Notes: generated by a model from the sequence alone, not told the origin. Numbered from the stretch's first letter, positions 23,852-32,262 are shown. The stretch: DNA of 64,000 bases from G020354085 sp964482055 (GCA_964482055.1 CAYZVX010000005.1:1-64000); one strand, 5' to 3'. Numbers and translations are program-made.

Positions 23852-24250
23852 CTATTTCTTCCGGTCGAGGTTGAGCGCCGCGGAGTTAATGCAGTAGCGC
23901 AATCCGGTGGGCGCCGGCCCGTCGGGAAAGACGTGGCCGAGATGCGCGCCGCACTTGGCGCAATGCACCTCGGTGCGGCGCATGCCGTGGCTCGTATCCT
24001 CGCGCGCGCCAACATTGGCGGCGATCAGGGGCGAGTGGAAGCTCGGCCAGCCGGTGCCGGAATCGAACTTCGTTTCGGAGCTGAAAAGCTCCGCACCGCA
24101 GCACACGCAGCGGTATATGCCGGGGTCGTGACAGTCCCAGTACGCGCCGCTGAACGCGCGTTCCGTGCCGTGCTCGCGCGTGACGCGATACTGCTCAGGC
24201 GTAAGGCGCGCGCGCCAGTCTTGGTCGGATTTCTCGCCCTTGTCGCTCAT
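23852..24250 (-). CDS. msrB: peptide-methionine (R)-S-oxide reductase
   Basis: The 132-aa MsrB reduces methionine-R-sulfoxide in proteins. Catalytic Cys120 is in LRYCINSAALNL. Zinc-binding pairs are Cys48/Cys51 and Cys97/Cys100 (CAKCGAHLGHVFPDGP). The GTGWPSFHSP motif binds substrate. It has no signal peptide, so the enzyme is cytoplasmic. The hydroxylase gene upstream (24942-24268) starts the same leftward direction and ends 17 bases before. Confidence 0.97.
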   Translation of the reverse strand: MSDKGEKSDQDWRARLTPEQYRVTREHGTERAFSGAYWDCHDPGIYRCVCCGAELFSSETKFDSGTGWPSFHSPLIAANVGAREDTSHGMRRTEVHCAKCGAHLGHVFPDGPAPTGLRYCINSAALNLDRKK

Positions 24251-24267
24251 CGCCGTCTCCCGGTCGG

Positions 24268-24942
24268 TTACACCTCACTCCACATCCTTACCAGGTTGAC
24301 ATATACACGGTTGACACGCGCCGTGTCCGGCGCGTCGGGATCGGTCTTGAGCAGCCGTTCGCGCACCTGGTTGAGCTCGTAGAGCAGCTCGCGCTTGGCT
24401 GGGTCGCGCACTAGGCTCTGCACCCAGGTTACCGCCACCAACCGCTCGCCACGCGTGACCGGATTGACGCGATGCAGGCTCGAGGACGGATACATCACCG
24501 CATCGCCGGCCGGCAGTTTCACGGCGGTTTCGCCGAAGCTCGTGCGTATCACCAACTCCCCGCCGTCGTAGTCGTTGGGGTCGTTCAGGAACACCGTGAC
24601 CGACACATCAGTGCGGTAGCGGCCGCCGTCCGGGCCCATGACCGGATCATCGACGTGGTCGCCGTAGGTCATGCCCGGCGCATAGCGCGCATAGAAGGGT
24701 GTCGCGACCTTGAGGGGCAGGGCCCCGGCGCGATAGACCGGATGCCGAACCAGGCTGCCCATCACCAGGCTGTCGAGGGTTTCGATCTCGCGCGCGGCGC
24801 GATCGAGCTCCTCGTTGCGCTTGACCCGGCCGGCGGCCAGTCCGGCCGACAGGCGACCGTCGACGAACGGCGCGCCCTTGAGCAGGGCACGCGCGCCTTC
24901 CAGTTGATCACGGGTCAGTACCGCGGGGACGTGCAGCAGCAT
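24268..24942 (-). CDS. PKHD-type Fe(II)/2OG hydroxylase (PiuC/YbiX family)
   Basis: The 224-aa protein belongs to the prolyl-4-hydroxylase-like family of YbiX/PiuC. Iron ligands are His96 and Asp98 in YGDHVDDP and His157 in SSSLHRVNPV; the Arg for 2-oxoglutarate follows in TRGERLVAV. Family members are often near iron uptake genes, but none are here. The start at 24942 gives the usual length. It could be transcribed with msrB downstream. Substrate unknown. Confidence 0.92.
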   Translation of the reverse strand: MLLHVPAVLTRDQLEGARALLKGAPFVDGRLSAGLAAGRVKRNEELDRAAREIETLDSLVMGSLVRHPVYRAGALPLKVATPFYARYAPGMTYGDHVDDPVMGPDGGRYRTDVSVTVFLNDPNDYDGGELVIRTSFGETAVKLPAGDAVMYPSSSLHRVNPVTRGERLVAVTWVQSLVRDPAKRELLYELNQVRERLLKTDPDAPDTARVNRVYVNLVRMWSEV

Positions 24943-24992
24943 GGTGGGTCGCCGGTATGCGGACGGCTTCAGATAGATTATAGCGGGCCGCC

Positions 24993-25706
24993 TCAGCGGT
25001 AAAACAGCGTGACACCGCCTAGCAGCACCAGCCAGGCCACGCCACGGCGGAAGTGCGCCTCATTGATGCGGAAATGCAGGTGGTTGCTGAACCACAGTGC
25101 CACGGCCAGGAACGGGGCGGTGAAGATCATCATCTCGACGATGTTCGGGGTGATGGTGCCGTTGACAATGTAGCCGGCGGCGCGGAACAGGTTGGTGGCG
25201 AGGAAGAAGGCCAGCGCGTAGTTACGTACCGTGGTCTTGTCGTTGAAGGTGCCGAGCAGGCGTGTGAGCGTGATCGGCCCGCTGATGCCGAACAGCGCCG
25301 CCGAGGCCCCGGCCACGGTGTCGAACACCGGGTGCAGGCGCGGTGCAATGCGAATGCGACCCGGTGCCAGCACCAGGTAGACGCCGAACAAGGTGATGGC
25401 CGAGGCGAGCAGCATCTGAAACAGCGACGCCGAGAAGTAGTAGAACAGCGCCAGCCCAACGACACCGCCGATTGCCGCGAACAGCAACATGCGCCACAGC
25501 ACGCGGGCATTGACGGTACGCGGCGAGCGCCACAGGCCGATGGCCGCCACCAGGATCTGCGGCAGCAGGGAGTAGATCACGAGCGTGCGCGTGTCGTAGA
25601 AGATGCTCATGAGCGGGAGCATCAGGATGGTGCCCGCGAGCCCGAAGGTGATCTCGAGCGTGTAGGTGACGATGCAGACGACCGTCAGCGCAATGAGCGG
25701 CAACAT
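24993..25706 (-). CDS. TauE/SafE family permease
   Basis: The 237-aa protein has about seven to eight membrane segments (ALTVVCIVTYTLEITFGLAG, LVIYSLLPQILVAAIGLW, MLLFAAIGGVVGLALFYYF, FLAVALWF). TauE/SafE proteins move sulfite, sulfoacetate or other organosulfur anions, but many members have other substrates. The start at 25706 gives the standard size. It lies 13 bases after the 2OG oxygenase gene in the same direction. The sulfur setting makes sulfite export attractive but not proven. Confidence 0.85.
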   Translation of the reverse strand: MLPLIALTVVCIVTYTLEITFGLAGTILMLPLMSIFYDTRTLVIYSLLPQILVAAIGLWRSPRTVNARVLWRMLLFAAIGGVVGLALFYYFSASLFQMLLASAITLFGVYLVLAPGRIRIAPRLHPVFDTVAGASAALFGISGPITLTRLLGTFNDKTTVRNYALAFFLATNLFRAAGYIVNGTITPNIVEMMIFTAPFLAVALWFSNHLHFRINEAHFRRGVAWLVLLGGVTLFYR

Positions 25707-25719
25707 ACCGGTGGTCGGA

Positions 25720-26292
25720 TCAGGCGAAGCAGATCCAGGTGGTGGCAATGTACTTGACGCCGGTCTCGACCGTGACGGCGCGGTGCACGTGGGTCCAGAA
25801 CGGCGGAAACAGGACGAGCTTGCCCTCGGCGGGTTTGACCTTGATGTCCTGCAGGGGGAACTCGGTTTCTCCACCCGGGCCGGGGACATCGTTTAGATAC
25901 CACAGTGCCACGAGCTGGCGCGCCATGAACTCGCCCGGACCGGAGTCGACGTGCCAGTGATAGTATTCGCCGGCCCGATAGCGCTGCATGTTGTAGCCGA
26001 GATCCTTGAAGCGGTTGGCGGCGAAGAAAGGGAACCGGGCGCGGAACTCGTTGAAGGCGGCGGCGAGCGAGGCCGTGAGCAGCTTGTCGATGTCCGCCCA
26101 GTCCTCGCGTCCGCTGATGCGCAGGTCCGTGGTCTTCTTTACGCTCGCGGCCTGCTGCGGCGACTGCCCGATGCGCCCGGCGTACTGCTGGTCGGTGCGC
26201 TCTTCGAAGCGGCGGATCATCTCGCGACAAACGTCGCTCGGCAGGGCCCTGGGGATCTCGTAGATGAAAGTGTGCGGTGCGACTTCGCGCAT
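25720..26292 (-). CDS. Fe(II)/2OG oxygenase (prolyl 4-hydroxylase-like)
   Basis: The 190-aa protein has His114 and Asp116 in YYHWHVDSGPGEF and a distal His in THVHRAVTV (168-170). GGETEFPLQDIKVKPAEGKL is the typical double-stranded helix stretch. It belongs with the P4H-type 2OG-Fe(II) oxygenases. Substrate unknown. The start at 26292 is the first ATG with good family fit; a longer in-frame version runs into the promoter of the divergent HPP gene. It is followed by the TauE/SafE permease. Confidence 0.85.
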   Translation of the reverse strand: MREVAPHTFIYEIPRALPSDVCREMIRRFEERTDQQYAGRIGQSPQQAASVKKTTDLRISGREDWADIDKLLTASLAAAFNEFRARFPFFAANRFKDLGYNMQRYRAGEYYHWHVDSGPGEFMARQLVALWYLNDVPGPGGETEFPLQDIKVKPAEGKLVLFPPFWTHVHRAVTVETGVKYIATTWICFA

Positions 26293-26374
26293 CGGATTGG
26301 CGCCGCCTACCGGGGGGCGGGCCGACGGATTATGGTCTGGGGGCTCTGCGTGCGTCAAACGTGGGGCGCGGCGG

Positions 26375-26403
26375 GTGACAGCGGCCACGCGAAACGGTAT
26401 AAA
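26375..26403 (+). promoter_or_regulatory. sigma70-like promoter for the HPP-CBS gene
   Basis: GTGACA (26375-26380) and TATAAA (26398-26403) are 17 bases apart. The position, 32 bases before the ATG at 26435, is suitable for the rightward gene. Confidence 0.75.
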
Positions 26404-26434
26404 GCCCGCCCTCGGCAGTGGCGTGCAGCACCGG

Positions 26435-27664
26435 ATGTCAGTCCCACCCGCACCGTCTTCGAAGCACTCCCTGATGCGCGACTGGGTGCGCCGTTTCTTT
26501 CCGCCGCAGCCGTTCGCGAGCCCCGCTGAGAAGACGCTCGGCGGGTTCGGCGCGTTCTTCGGCGTGCTTGGGCTCGTGGCCGGCTCGCACTACTTGGCCC
26601 CCGACCTGCTCGTGTTCGTGGTCGCCTCGATGGGCGCCTCGGCCGTGTTGTTCTTCGCCGCGCCGCACAGTCCGCTCGCCCAGCCATGGGCCTTCGTCGG
26701 CGGACATTTGGTCTCGGCCGCGGTCGGCGTCACCTGCTACAAGCTCATCCCCGACAGCTTCGGCGCGGTGGCGGCCGCGGTGTCGCTTGCCATCATCGCC
26801 ATGCATTTTCTGCACTGCCTGCACCCGCCGGGCGGCTCGACCGCGCTCCTGGCCGTGGCCGGCGGAAGCAGCATTCACGAGCTCGGCTACGGCTACGTGA
26901 TCGCGCCGGTAGGGCTCAACGTGGTGCTGTTCCTGGTCCTGGCCCTGGTCGTGAACAACCTGATTCCCGGGCGGCGCTATCCGCCCCGAGCCCGGCAGCC
27001 GAGCGAAAGCAAGCAGGCACAGGAGCTGGTCGGCTGGCCGCTCGGCAAATTCGGCCTGACCCGGGAGGACCTCGAGGGCGCGCTCAAGGCGATGGACGCC
27101 TTCATCGATGTGACCGAGCAGGACCTCGAGCAGATTTACGCCAAGGCCCTGCTGCAGTCGCACCGCCGCCGCTTGGGCGAGATGCACTGCGAGGATGTCA
27201 TGACGCGCGAGGTGGTGACGGCCGAGTTCGGTGACGAGCTGGGCGAAGTGTGGCGCCGCATGCGCGATCAGAAGGTGAAGGGTATCCCGGTGGTCGATCG
27301 CGCCCAGCGCGTAATCGGCATGGTTACGATCCTCGACTTTCTGAAGCTCGCCGGACCGTGCGAGCCGACGCCTGTTTTCGAGCGGCTGTGCCGCATGATC
27401 CGGCGCACCCCCGGCCTCACATCGGACAAACCCGAAGTAGTCGGTCAGATCATGTCGAGGCCCGCGATCACGGCGCGCAACAGCGCGCATGTCGTCGCGC
27501 TGATTCCGCTGTTCGCCAGGCACGGTATCCACCATGTCCCGATCGTCGACGCCAAGGACAAGCTGGTCGGGATCGTGACCCAGTCGGACTTGATGGAGGC
27601 GCTGTACAGCTACCGGGCTTCGCTGGGCGGGACGGGCATGGCGGCGCCCAGCAGCTCCTCGTAG
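26435..27664 (+). CDS. HPP-family membrane protein fused to CBS domains
   Basis: The 409-aa protein has an N-terminal HPP domain (about 1-190) of four to five membrane segments, with the name-giving HCLHPPGGSTALLAVAGG. A linker leads to two CBS domains (about 250-395): MHCEDVMTREVVTAEFGDEL and VGQIMSRPAITARNSAHVVA, ending IVTQSDLMEALY. HPP proteins have been linked to nitrite transport, and CBS pairs bind adenosine nucleotides. The combined architecture suggests a nucleotide-gated transporter. A good promoter lies at 26375. Confidence 0.9.
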   Translation: MSVPPAPSSKHSLMRDWVRRFFPPQPFASPAEKTLGGFGAFFGVLGLVAGSHYLAPDLLVFVVASMGASAVLFFAAPHSPLAQPWAFVGGHLVSAAVGVTCYKLIPDSFGAVAAAVSLAIIAMHFLHCLHPPGGSTALLAVAGGSSIHELGYGYVIAPVGLNVVLFLVLALVVNNLIPGRRYPPRARQPSESKQAQELVGWPLGKFGLTREDLEGALKAMDAFIDVTEQDLEQIYAKALLQSHRRRLGEMHCEDVMTREVVTAEFGDELGEVWRRMRDQKVKGIPVVDRAQRVIGMVTILDFLKLAGPCEPTPVFERLCRMIRRTPGLTSDKPEVVGQIMSRPAITARNSAHVVALIPLFARHGIHHVPIVDAKDKLVGIVTQSDLMEALYSYRASLGGTGMAAPSSSS

Positions 27665-28206
27665 CGTCGTTTGACCGCCGCCAGGCGCTGGTCCTCGGCG
27701 TCTTTCTCGCTGTCGGCGAGCGGCGATTCGGCCCACTGGCCGCTCGCCGCGTCCAGCACCGCAAAGCGGTAGCCGCGGCCGGACTTGTAGACCTTGCTCA
27801 CCTGCTTGCCGGCCTGTTCCAGGGCCTGCAGTTTGGTGAGGGGCTGGCGCGCCGCCGGCGCGACGGTCCGCGCCGGCGGGGCTGGCGCGAAGGAGAATTG
27901 CGTGTCGCCCATTTCGCCCGCTGTGTCGATGTCGACGCCGGTCACACCGGGCAGGCGCGTCAGGATGTAACCGGCCATCAGCTCCACCATGGTCGTGTTG
28001 CCGCTGCTCATGGACGTCATGAGCCGGTTGGCGGCAATCTGGCAGCGCTGCGTGACATTCGGGTGCTCCACGAATTCGCGGCTCATTTGCCAGCCACGAT
28101 CCATGTCGCGATCCATTTTGCGATAGAACTCTTCGGCCGAGCGCAGCGTCTCGTCCGGCACTTCGACGGTGAACAGCTTGTCGGCCAACGTGACGTTGAG
28201 CTTCAC
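27610..28206 (-). CDS. hypothetical protein, 198 aa
   Basis: The protein begins MKLNVTLADKLFTVEVPDET and has a ZapA-like helical start (ETLRSAEEFYRKMDRDMDRG). The middle (NTTMVELMAGYILTRLPGV) is followed by a Pro/Ala-rich linker and a C-terminal part GRGYRFAVLDAASGQW. No family is assigned. It starts 24 bases after the Sfum_1244-like gene in the same direction, and its end overlaps the HPP-CBS gene by about 55 bases on the other strand. Codon use looks normal. Confidence 0.7.
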   Translation of the reverse strand: MKLNVTLADKLFTVEVPDETLRSAEEFYRKMDRDMDRGWQMSREFVEHPNVTQRCQIAANRLMTSMSSGNTTMVELMAGYILTRLPGVTGVDIDTAGEMGDTQFSFAPAPPARTVAPAARQPLTKLQALEQAGKQVSKVYKSGRGYRFAVLDAASGQWAESPLADSEKDAEDQRLAAVKRRYEELLGAAMPVPPSEAR

Positions 28207-28230
28207 GGATGCTAACTGGGGACGATGGCC

Positions 28231-29289
28231 CTAGTGCGCAGCGCTGCGACCAGCGGCTGGGGGTTCGAGCAACCCGATAATCGCTTCCCCGACGTGCTCG
28301 CCGTCACGGTCGAAGAGCCGCAGCATCTGTCCGGCGATGTCGAACCAGCGCGCCTCGCCGATGGCGGCGGTCTGGGCGATCGCCCGGGTCGTTCCGCCAG
28401 CGAGCCACTGCCGGTAGGCGGCGGCGAGCTCCGGAAAAAGCTGCTTGCGCATGCCGGTGAAGTTGGAGAAATAGAAATGCAGCGAGGCATGGGCGTCGCG
28501 CTGCACGAGCGCTGGCAGGGTGGTGCTGCAATCGGCGATGAGGTCGCGCACGGCGCGTGCCAGGATCTCGCCCTTGGAGCGCGACAGCGCTTGGAGCATC
28601 GCCTCCCACTGCTCCCCGAGCCGCTGGCCGGCCAGACCCTCGCCGAGCTCGTGCAGCGTCATGGTCTCGGTCTCGTTGTCAGTCATGCGCTCGAGGGCGG
28701 CCTCGACGTCCGCATCAAACCCGTAGGCGGCCATGACCTTCTGCATGGCCGGGTTGTTCCGGCTGAAGCGCGACTCTTCGATCTTTTCCCAGGCGAACCG
28801 GCGCACCGACTCCTTGCGCACGAAAATGGTGTCGCCCCGCAACATGGCCGGTGGCGCCTCGATGTCGCGCGCGTACTCGCAGGAGGAGGTGTAGATCGTG
28901 AACCCGCAGCGCCGCTCCTGCCGCTGCAACTGACCGAGAAAGAAATGCGGCTTGCAGAACCGACCGATTCCCCCGCTGTACACGTAACCCTGCGGCACGA
29001 GCTCGCGATTTATGACCTCGACCTGAAAAGGGTCGGCTTGGCCGTCGGGCAAGGGCAGCGGCTGATACTCGGCCGTGTCGAGCGCGTCCCACATGCGCTC
29101 GCGTTCCTGCATCCAGGCGCCGACTTCGTCACGCCGCAACTGCTCGGTGAGCGGAATGTCGTTTTCCCAGCGGTAGTACTCGCGCATTTTCAGCAGAAAC
29201 ACGCACAACCCAAAATCCCCGGCATGCCGCGCATCCGAGATATGGCAGTTGCCCTGCACCGCGCTCGCGAGTTGTCCGATATTGAGCAT
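28231..29289 (-). CDS. Sfum_1244-family protein of unknown function
   Basis: The 352-aa protein starts MLNIGQLASAVQGNCHISDA followed by RHAGDFGLCVFLLKMREYYR, the N-terminal pattern I remember for the Sfum_1244 family. It has several scattered cysteines (15, 29, and around CKPHFFLG and SSCEYARD), with no signal peptide. The family occurs in sulfur-metabolising bacteria, but no role is known to me. It starts a leftward two-gene unit with the 198-aa protein. Family assignment needs a search. Confidence 0.72.
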   Translation of the reverse strand: MLNIGQLASAVQGNCHISDARHAGDFGLCVFLLKMREYYRWENDIPLTEQLRRDEVGAWMQERERMWDALDTAEYQPLPLPDGQADPFQVEVINRELVPQGYVYSGGIGRFCKPHFFLGQLQRQERRCGFTIYTSSCEYARDIEAPPAMLRGDTIFVRKESVRRFAWEKIEESRFSRNNPAMQKVMAAYGFDADVEAALERMTDNETETMTLHELGEGLAGQRLGEQWEAMLQALSRSKGEILARAVRDLIADCSTTLPALVQRDAHASLHFYFSNFTGMRKQLFPELAAAYRQWLAGGTTRAIAQTAAIGEARWFDIAGQMLRLFDRDGEHVGEAIIGLLEPPAAGRSAAH

Positions 29290-29595
29290 CGCTAATCGTG
29301 TCTGGGTCTGCTAACGCTACGCCTAAGTATAGGGATCGTCTCGGCCCCCAAAAAGCGCCGGAGCGTGGGGTCTTACCGGTCCTGTCGCACCACGACGTTC
29401 ATCGCGTGCAAGCAGCAGGGTCGCGCCCCTGCGCGCGGGGCCTGATCGCTCCCAAAGGGACACGGATGCGCGGCTGCGGCGAGCATGCGGTGCCGGATAT
29501 TGAAAAGGTGGTGGCTTTGAGTACACTAAGCGCCCGCTTTGACGTCCGTTGTGATCTCTCGTCTCGATTCTCTTCTCTTTTAGGAGCAGCTTGTC
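29290..29595. other. intergenic region upstream of a 65-aa gene
   Basis: The 306-base gap lies between divergent genes. It holds the promoter at 29500-29527 and a Shine-Dalgarno (TTAGGAG) before 29596. No other gene was seen. Confidence 0.6.
29500..29527 (+). promoter_or_regulatory. sigma70-like promoter for the 65-aa gene
   Basis: TTGAAA (29500-29505) and TACACT (29522-29527) are 16 bases apart. The expected start site near 29534 gives a leader of about 60 bases. Confidence 0.75.
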
Positions 29596-29793
29596 ATGAA
29601 TGCTACGTATCGCCAGACCATCGACGCCATGGAAAAGAAAGGGGTGAATCCCGAATACATCAATGGCTGGGCCTGCGGCTACCTGCACAACCCCAAACGG
29701 GAAGAGCAGCGCATCAACGAGGCCTATGAGGCTGGCTACAAGGACGGCTGGGAAAGAAAGACCGACGGCTTCAGCGCCTGGGTGAAGAAATAG
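29596..29793 (+). CDS. conserved-looking small protein, 65 aa
   Basis: The protein starts MNATYRQTIDAMEKKGVNPE and holds GWACGYLHNPKREEQR and YEAGYKDGWERK, giving a helix-turn-helix-like pair of Gly/Tyr-rich motifs. One cysteine is present. A very good Shine-Dalgarno (TAGGAGC), promoter and terminator frame it as a single-gene, probably well expressed unit. The YEAGYKDG pattern faintly recalls ribosome modulation factor, but the spacing does not match, so no function is given. Confidence 0.8.
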   Translation: MNATYRQTIDAMEKKGVNPEYINGWACGYLHNPKREEQRINEAYEAGYKDGWERKTDGFSAWVKK

Positions 29794-29821
29794 GGCGAGG
29801 CTGTTCCACCGAGCTGTACCC

Positions 29822-29849
29822 ATGGGCCGCGGGAGCGGCCCATTTGCTT
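29822..29849 (+). terminator. intrinsic terminator after the 65-aa gene
   Basis: A perfect nine-base stem, ATGGGCCGC and GCGGCCCAT with loop GGGA (29822-29843), is followed by TTTGCTTT. It may also end the leftward Sel1-repeat gene whose stop lies 27 bases beyond. Confidence 0.85.
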
Positions 29850-29869
29850 TACCGGCGTCGCGCCGAGGG

Positions 29870-30304
29870 CTACGCCTGTTCCTCGGAGCGCTTGTACCAT
29901 TTCTTGGCTTCCTCCGGGTTGCGCTCGACGCCTAGGCCCTGCTCGTACATCAGGCCGAGAGTCATCTGTGAGCCGGCCAGGCCCTGTTCGGCGGCAAGGC
30001 GGAACCACTTCGCCGCTTCCGCCTCGTTTTTCGCCGTGCACTCCCCGTGCAGGTACATGAAGCCGAGGCCGTGCTGGGCAAGGGGATAGCCCTGCTCGGC
30101 AGCGGCACGCATCCACTTGAACGCCTGCTCGGGGTTCTTGACCATGCCGAGCCCGTTTTGCGCCATGATGGCCAGGCGGTGTTGGGCCTGCGCGTTTCCG
30201 GCCCTGGCAAGCGGCTCGAGCAGCGCCCAGGCCTTGGTAAAATGCTTGGCCTCGAAGGCGGAAAGCCCGCTGTTCAGATCCATATCCAGATTCTGCGTCG
30301 TCAT
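29870..30304 (-). CDS. Sel1-like repeat protein
   Basis: The 144-aa protein is built of Sel1-like units: AQAQHRLAIMAQNGLGMVKN, EQAFKWMRAAAEQGYPLAQH, EAAKWFRLAAEQGLAGSQMT and a last EEAKKWYKRSEEQA. Such alpha-solenoids bind other proteins. There is no signal peptide, so the protein is probably cytoplasmic. The ATG at 30304 is preferred over an upstream in-frame extension that has poor composition. Partner unknown. Confidence 0.88.
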   Translation of the reverse strand: MTTQNLDMDLNSGLSAFEAKHFTKAWALLEPLARAGNAQAQHRLAIMAQNGLGMVKNPEQAFKWMRAAAEQGYPLAQHGLGFMYLHGECTAKNEAEAAKWFRLAAEQGLAGSQMTLGLMYEQGLGVERNPEEAKKWYKRSEEQA

Positions 30305-30498
30305 CGTCGTTTCGCACTTTATTGATCGACCCGCATTGTGCCAGATGCGCCGCGGCCGCGGTAAGCCGCGCCTAATGCGCGCCCGTGGGATCCGGCGGTA
30401 CGGCTTGAGCCGGGCGAGGTAAGCGCGGCTTGCGAACGCGTTTGGCGCCTGGCGAATCACGGCTAGAATTCGTCACCTGCACGGCACTGGCACACCGC

Positions 30499-31059
30499 AT
30501 GGCTTTGCGCATCAAGACCAAGTTCCGCACCCGCGGCCCGAAGACTATCGAGCAGCGCGCGAGCGTGGTCGGGTTCAACATCTGGAAGGTGGCCCAGGAA
30601 ACCTATCGCCACATGAACAAGGAGGGATTCAAGTTCGCCAACGAACGCCAGATCGCCGCGACCATCACCGAGGTGATCGCCTTTCTCGTCCAGGTCGCCG
30701 ATCGGCTGGTGTACGGCAAGGTGAGCGAAGAGGAACGCGGACGTTTCATCACCGCGCTCGGCCGACAGCTGGCGCAGATCATGGAGTCGAACCAGGCTGA
30801 GGTGTTCGGCGCCGGCGACTACGTGACGCCCTTCATCGCGACGCTCAATTCGCGCTTTCAGGATTACGCCGAATTTGACTACACAGCCGACGGACCGAGC
30901 TACCACTTCCTGCGGTACTTCGGCGACAAGGTGTCGGAGGCGCTGTCTGCCACCGACAACCGCTGGGTCGTCGAGCACGTCATGGAGATCGAGGCGCCGG
31001 AGGCCATCAAGCTGGTGAAACGTCTCGTGCACGAAGTGCTCGGCATCAGGACGTCCTGA
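30499..31059 (+). CDS. hypothetical protein, 186 aa
   Basis: The protein begins MALRIKTKFRTRGPKTIEQR and is helical throughout, with FKFANERQIAATITEVIAFL and a C-terminal EAIKLVKRLVHEVLGI. No membrane segment is apparent and no family is recognised. It reads in the same direction as prfB, 57 bases upstream of it, and the prfB -10 box follows its end. Codon use is normal. Function unknown. Confidence 0.75.
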   Translation: MALRIKTKFRTRGPKTIEQRASVVGFNIWKVAQETYRHMNKEGFKFANERQIAATITEVIAFLVQVADRLVYGKVSEEERGRFITALGRQLAQIMESNQAEVFGAGDYVTPFIATLNSRFQDYAEFDYTADGPSYHFLRYFGDKVSEALSATDNRWVVEHVMEIEAPEAIKLVKRLVHEVLGIRTS

Positions 31060-31084
31060 GGGATCAGCGGCGTGCCCAGACGTG

Positions 31085-31090
31085 TATAAT
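31085..31090 (+). promoter_or_regulatory. -10 box upstream of prfB
   Basis: A perfect TATAAT lies 27 bases before the prfB ATG. The -35 region (near 31062) is weak. Confidence 0.55.
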
Positions 31091-31116
31091 GAGGCGATTT
31101 CAGTATCCGTCTCGCC

Positions 31117-32218
31117 ATGGAAGAACTCAATCCGCTGCTCGCCCAAGTGCGCGATCTGAACGCACGCACCCAGACCCTTCGGGGGTTACTTTGACTTCGA
31201 CCGCAAGCAGGAGCGGTTGACGGAAGTCACGCGCGAGCTCGAAGACCCGTCGATCTGGAGTGACCCCAAGCGCGCCCAGGAGCTGGGTCGCGAGCGGGTG
31301 CGCCTGGAAAAGGAGCTCGGCGCGCTCGTACGGCTGGACAGTACGATCCAGGAGGCGGGCGAGCTGTTGGAACTTGCCCGTGCCGAAGGCGACACCCAGA
31401 TCATCGGGGCAGTCGCCGGCGACCTCGCGCGCGCCGCAAAGGAGCTCCATGAGCTCGAGTTCCGGCGCATGTTCTCCGGGGAGATGGATGCAAACAACGC
31501 CTTCATGGACATCAAACCCGGCGCCGGCGGCACCGAGGCCCAGGACTGGGCCAACATGCTGCTGCGCATGTACCTCATGTGGGGCGAGAAGCACGGCTTC
31601 AAGACCGAGATCGTCGAGCTGTCGGAAGGCGAGGTCGCCGGCATCAAGAGCGCCACGGTCAAGTTCACCGGGCCCTATGCCTATGGCTGGCTGCGCAACG
31701 AGACGGGCGTGCACCGGCTCGTGCGCAAGTCACCGTTCGATGCCAACCGCGGGCGCCACACCTCCTTCGCCGCCGTGTTCGTGTACCCGGAGGTGGATGA
31801 GGACATCGACATCGAGATTAATCCGGCGGACCTGCGCGTCGACACCTACCGCGCGAGCGGCGCCGGCGGCCAGCACGTCAACCGCACCGACTCGGCGGTA
31901 CGCATCACGCACGTGCCGACCGGTATCGTCGTGCAGTGCCAGTCGGACCGTTCCCAGCACCGCAACCGCGCCGAGGCCATGAGGATGCTCAAGGCCCGCC
32001 TCTACGAGCTCGAGCTGCAGGCCCGTGAACGCGAGCGCCAGAAGCTCGAGGCGAGCAAGACCGATATCGAATGGGGCCATCAGATCCGCTCTTATGTGCT
32101 CGACCAGTCGCGCGTGAAGGATCTGCGTACGGGCGTGGAATCCGCGCGCCCCGAACAGGTTCTTGATGGCGATCTCGACGAGTTTCTTGAGGCAAGCCTC
32201 AAGATGGGAGTCAAGTGA
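31117..32218 (+). CDS. prfB: peptide chain release factor 2, made by programmed +1 frameshift
   Basis: RF2 ends translation at UGA and UAA. The zero-frame part runs from ATG 31117 for 25 codons to an in-frame TGA (31192-31194). The ribosome slips at CTT TGA (31189-31194), and the rest (from GAC at 31193) gives 341 residues, 366 in all. The second part has the SPF tripeptide (VRKSPFDANRG) that reads UGA/UAA and the GGQ loop (GAGGQHVNRTDS). An internal Shine-Dalgarno-like CGGGGG lies just before the slip. It forms an operon with lysS, 44 bases downstream. Confidence 0.97.
31178..31195 (+). promoter_or_regulatory. programmed +1 frameshift site in prfB
   Basis: CTTCGGGGGTTACTTTGAC combines a GGGGG anti-SD-pairing element, the slippery CTT and the TGA stop read by RF2 itself. 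High RF2 causes stopping; low RF2 allows a shift. This is the classic autoregulation in bacteria. Confidence 0.95.
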
Positions 32219-32262
32219 CAGCTTAAGACTATCCAGTAACGACTTGATTAAAAGATAGAAAG

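Noticed and set aside
24993..25706. Definite sulfite exporter
   Set aside because: TauE/SafE family covers many substrates; there is no residue or context that proves sulfite.
29596..29793. Ribosome modulation factor (rmf)
   Set aside because: Length and one motif are suggestive, but the conserved Cys/Trp spacing of RMF is not present.
31117..32218. Frameshift error or pseudogene in prfB
   Set aside because: The site matches the programmed prfB shift (GGGGG, CTT, TGA) and the rest of the gene is intact.
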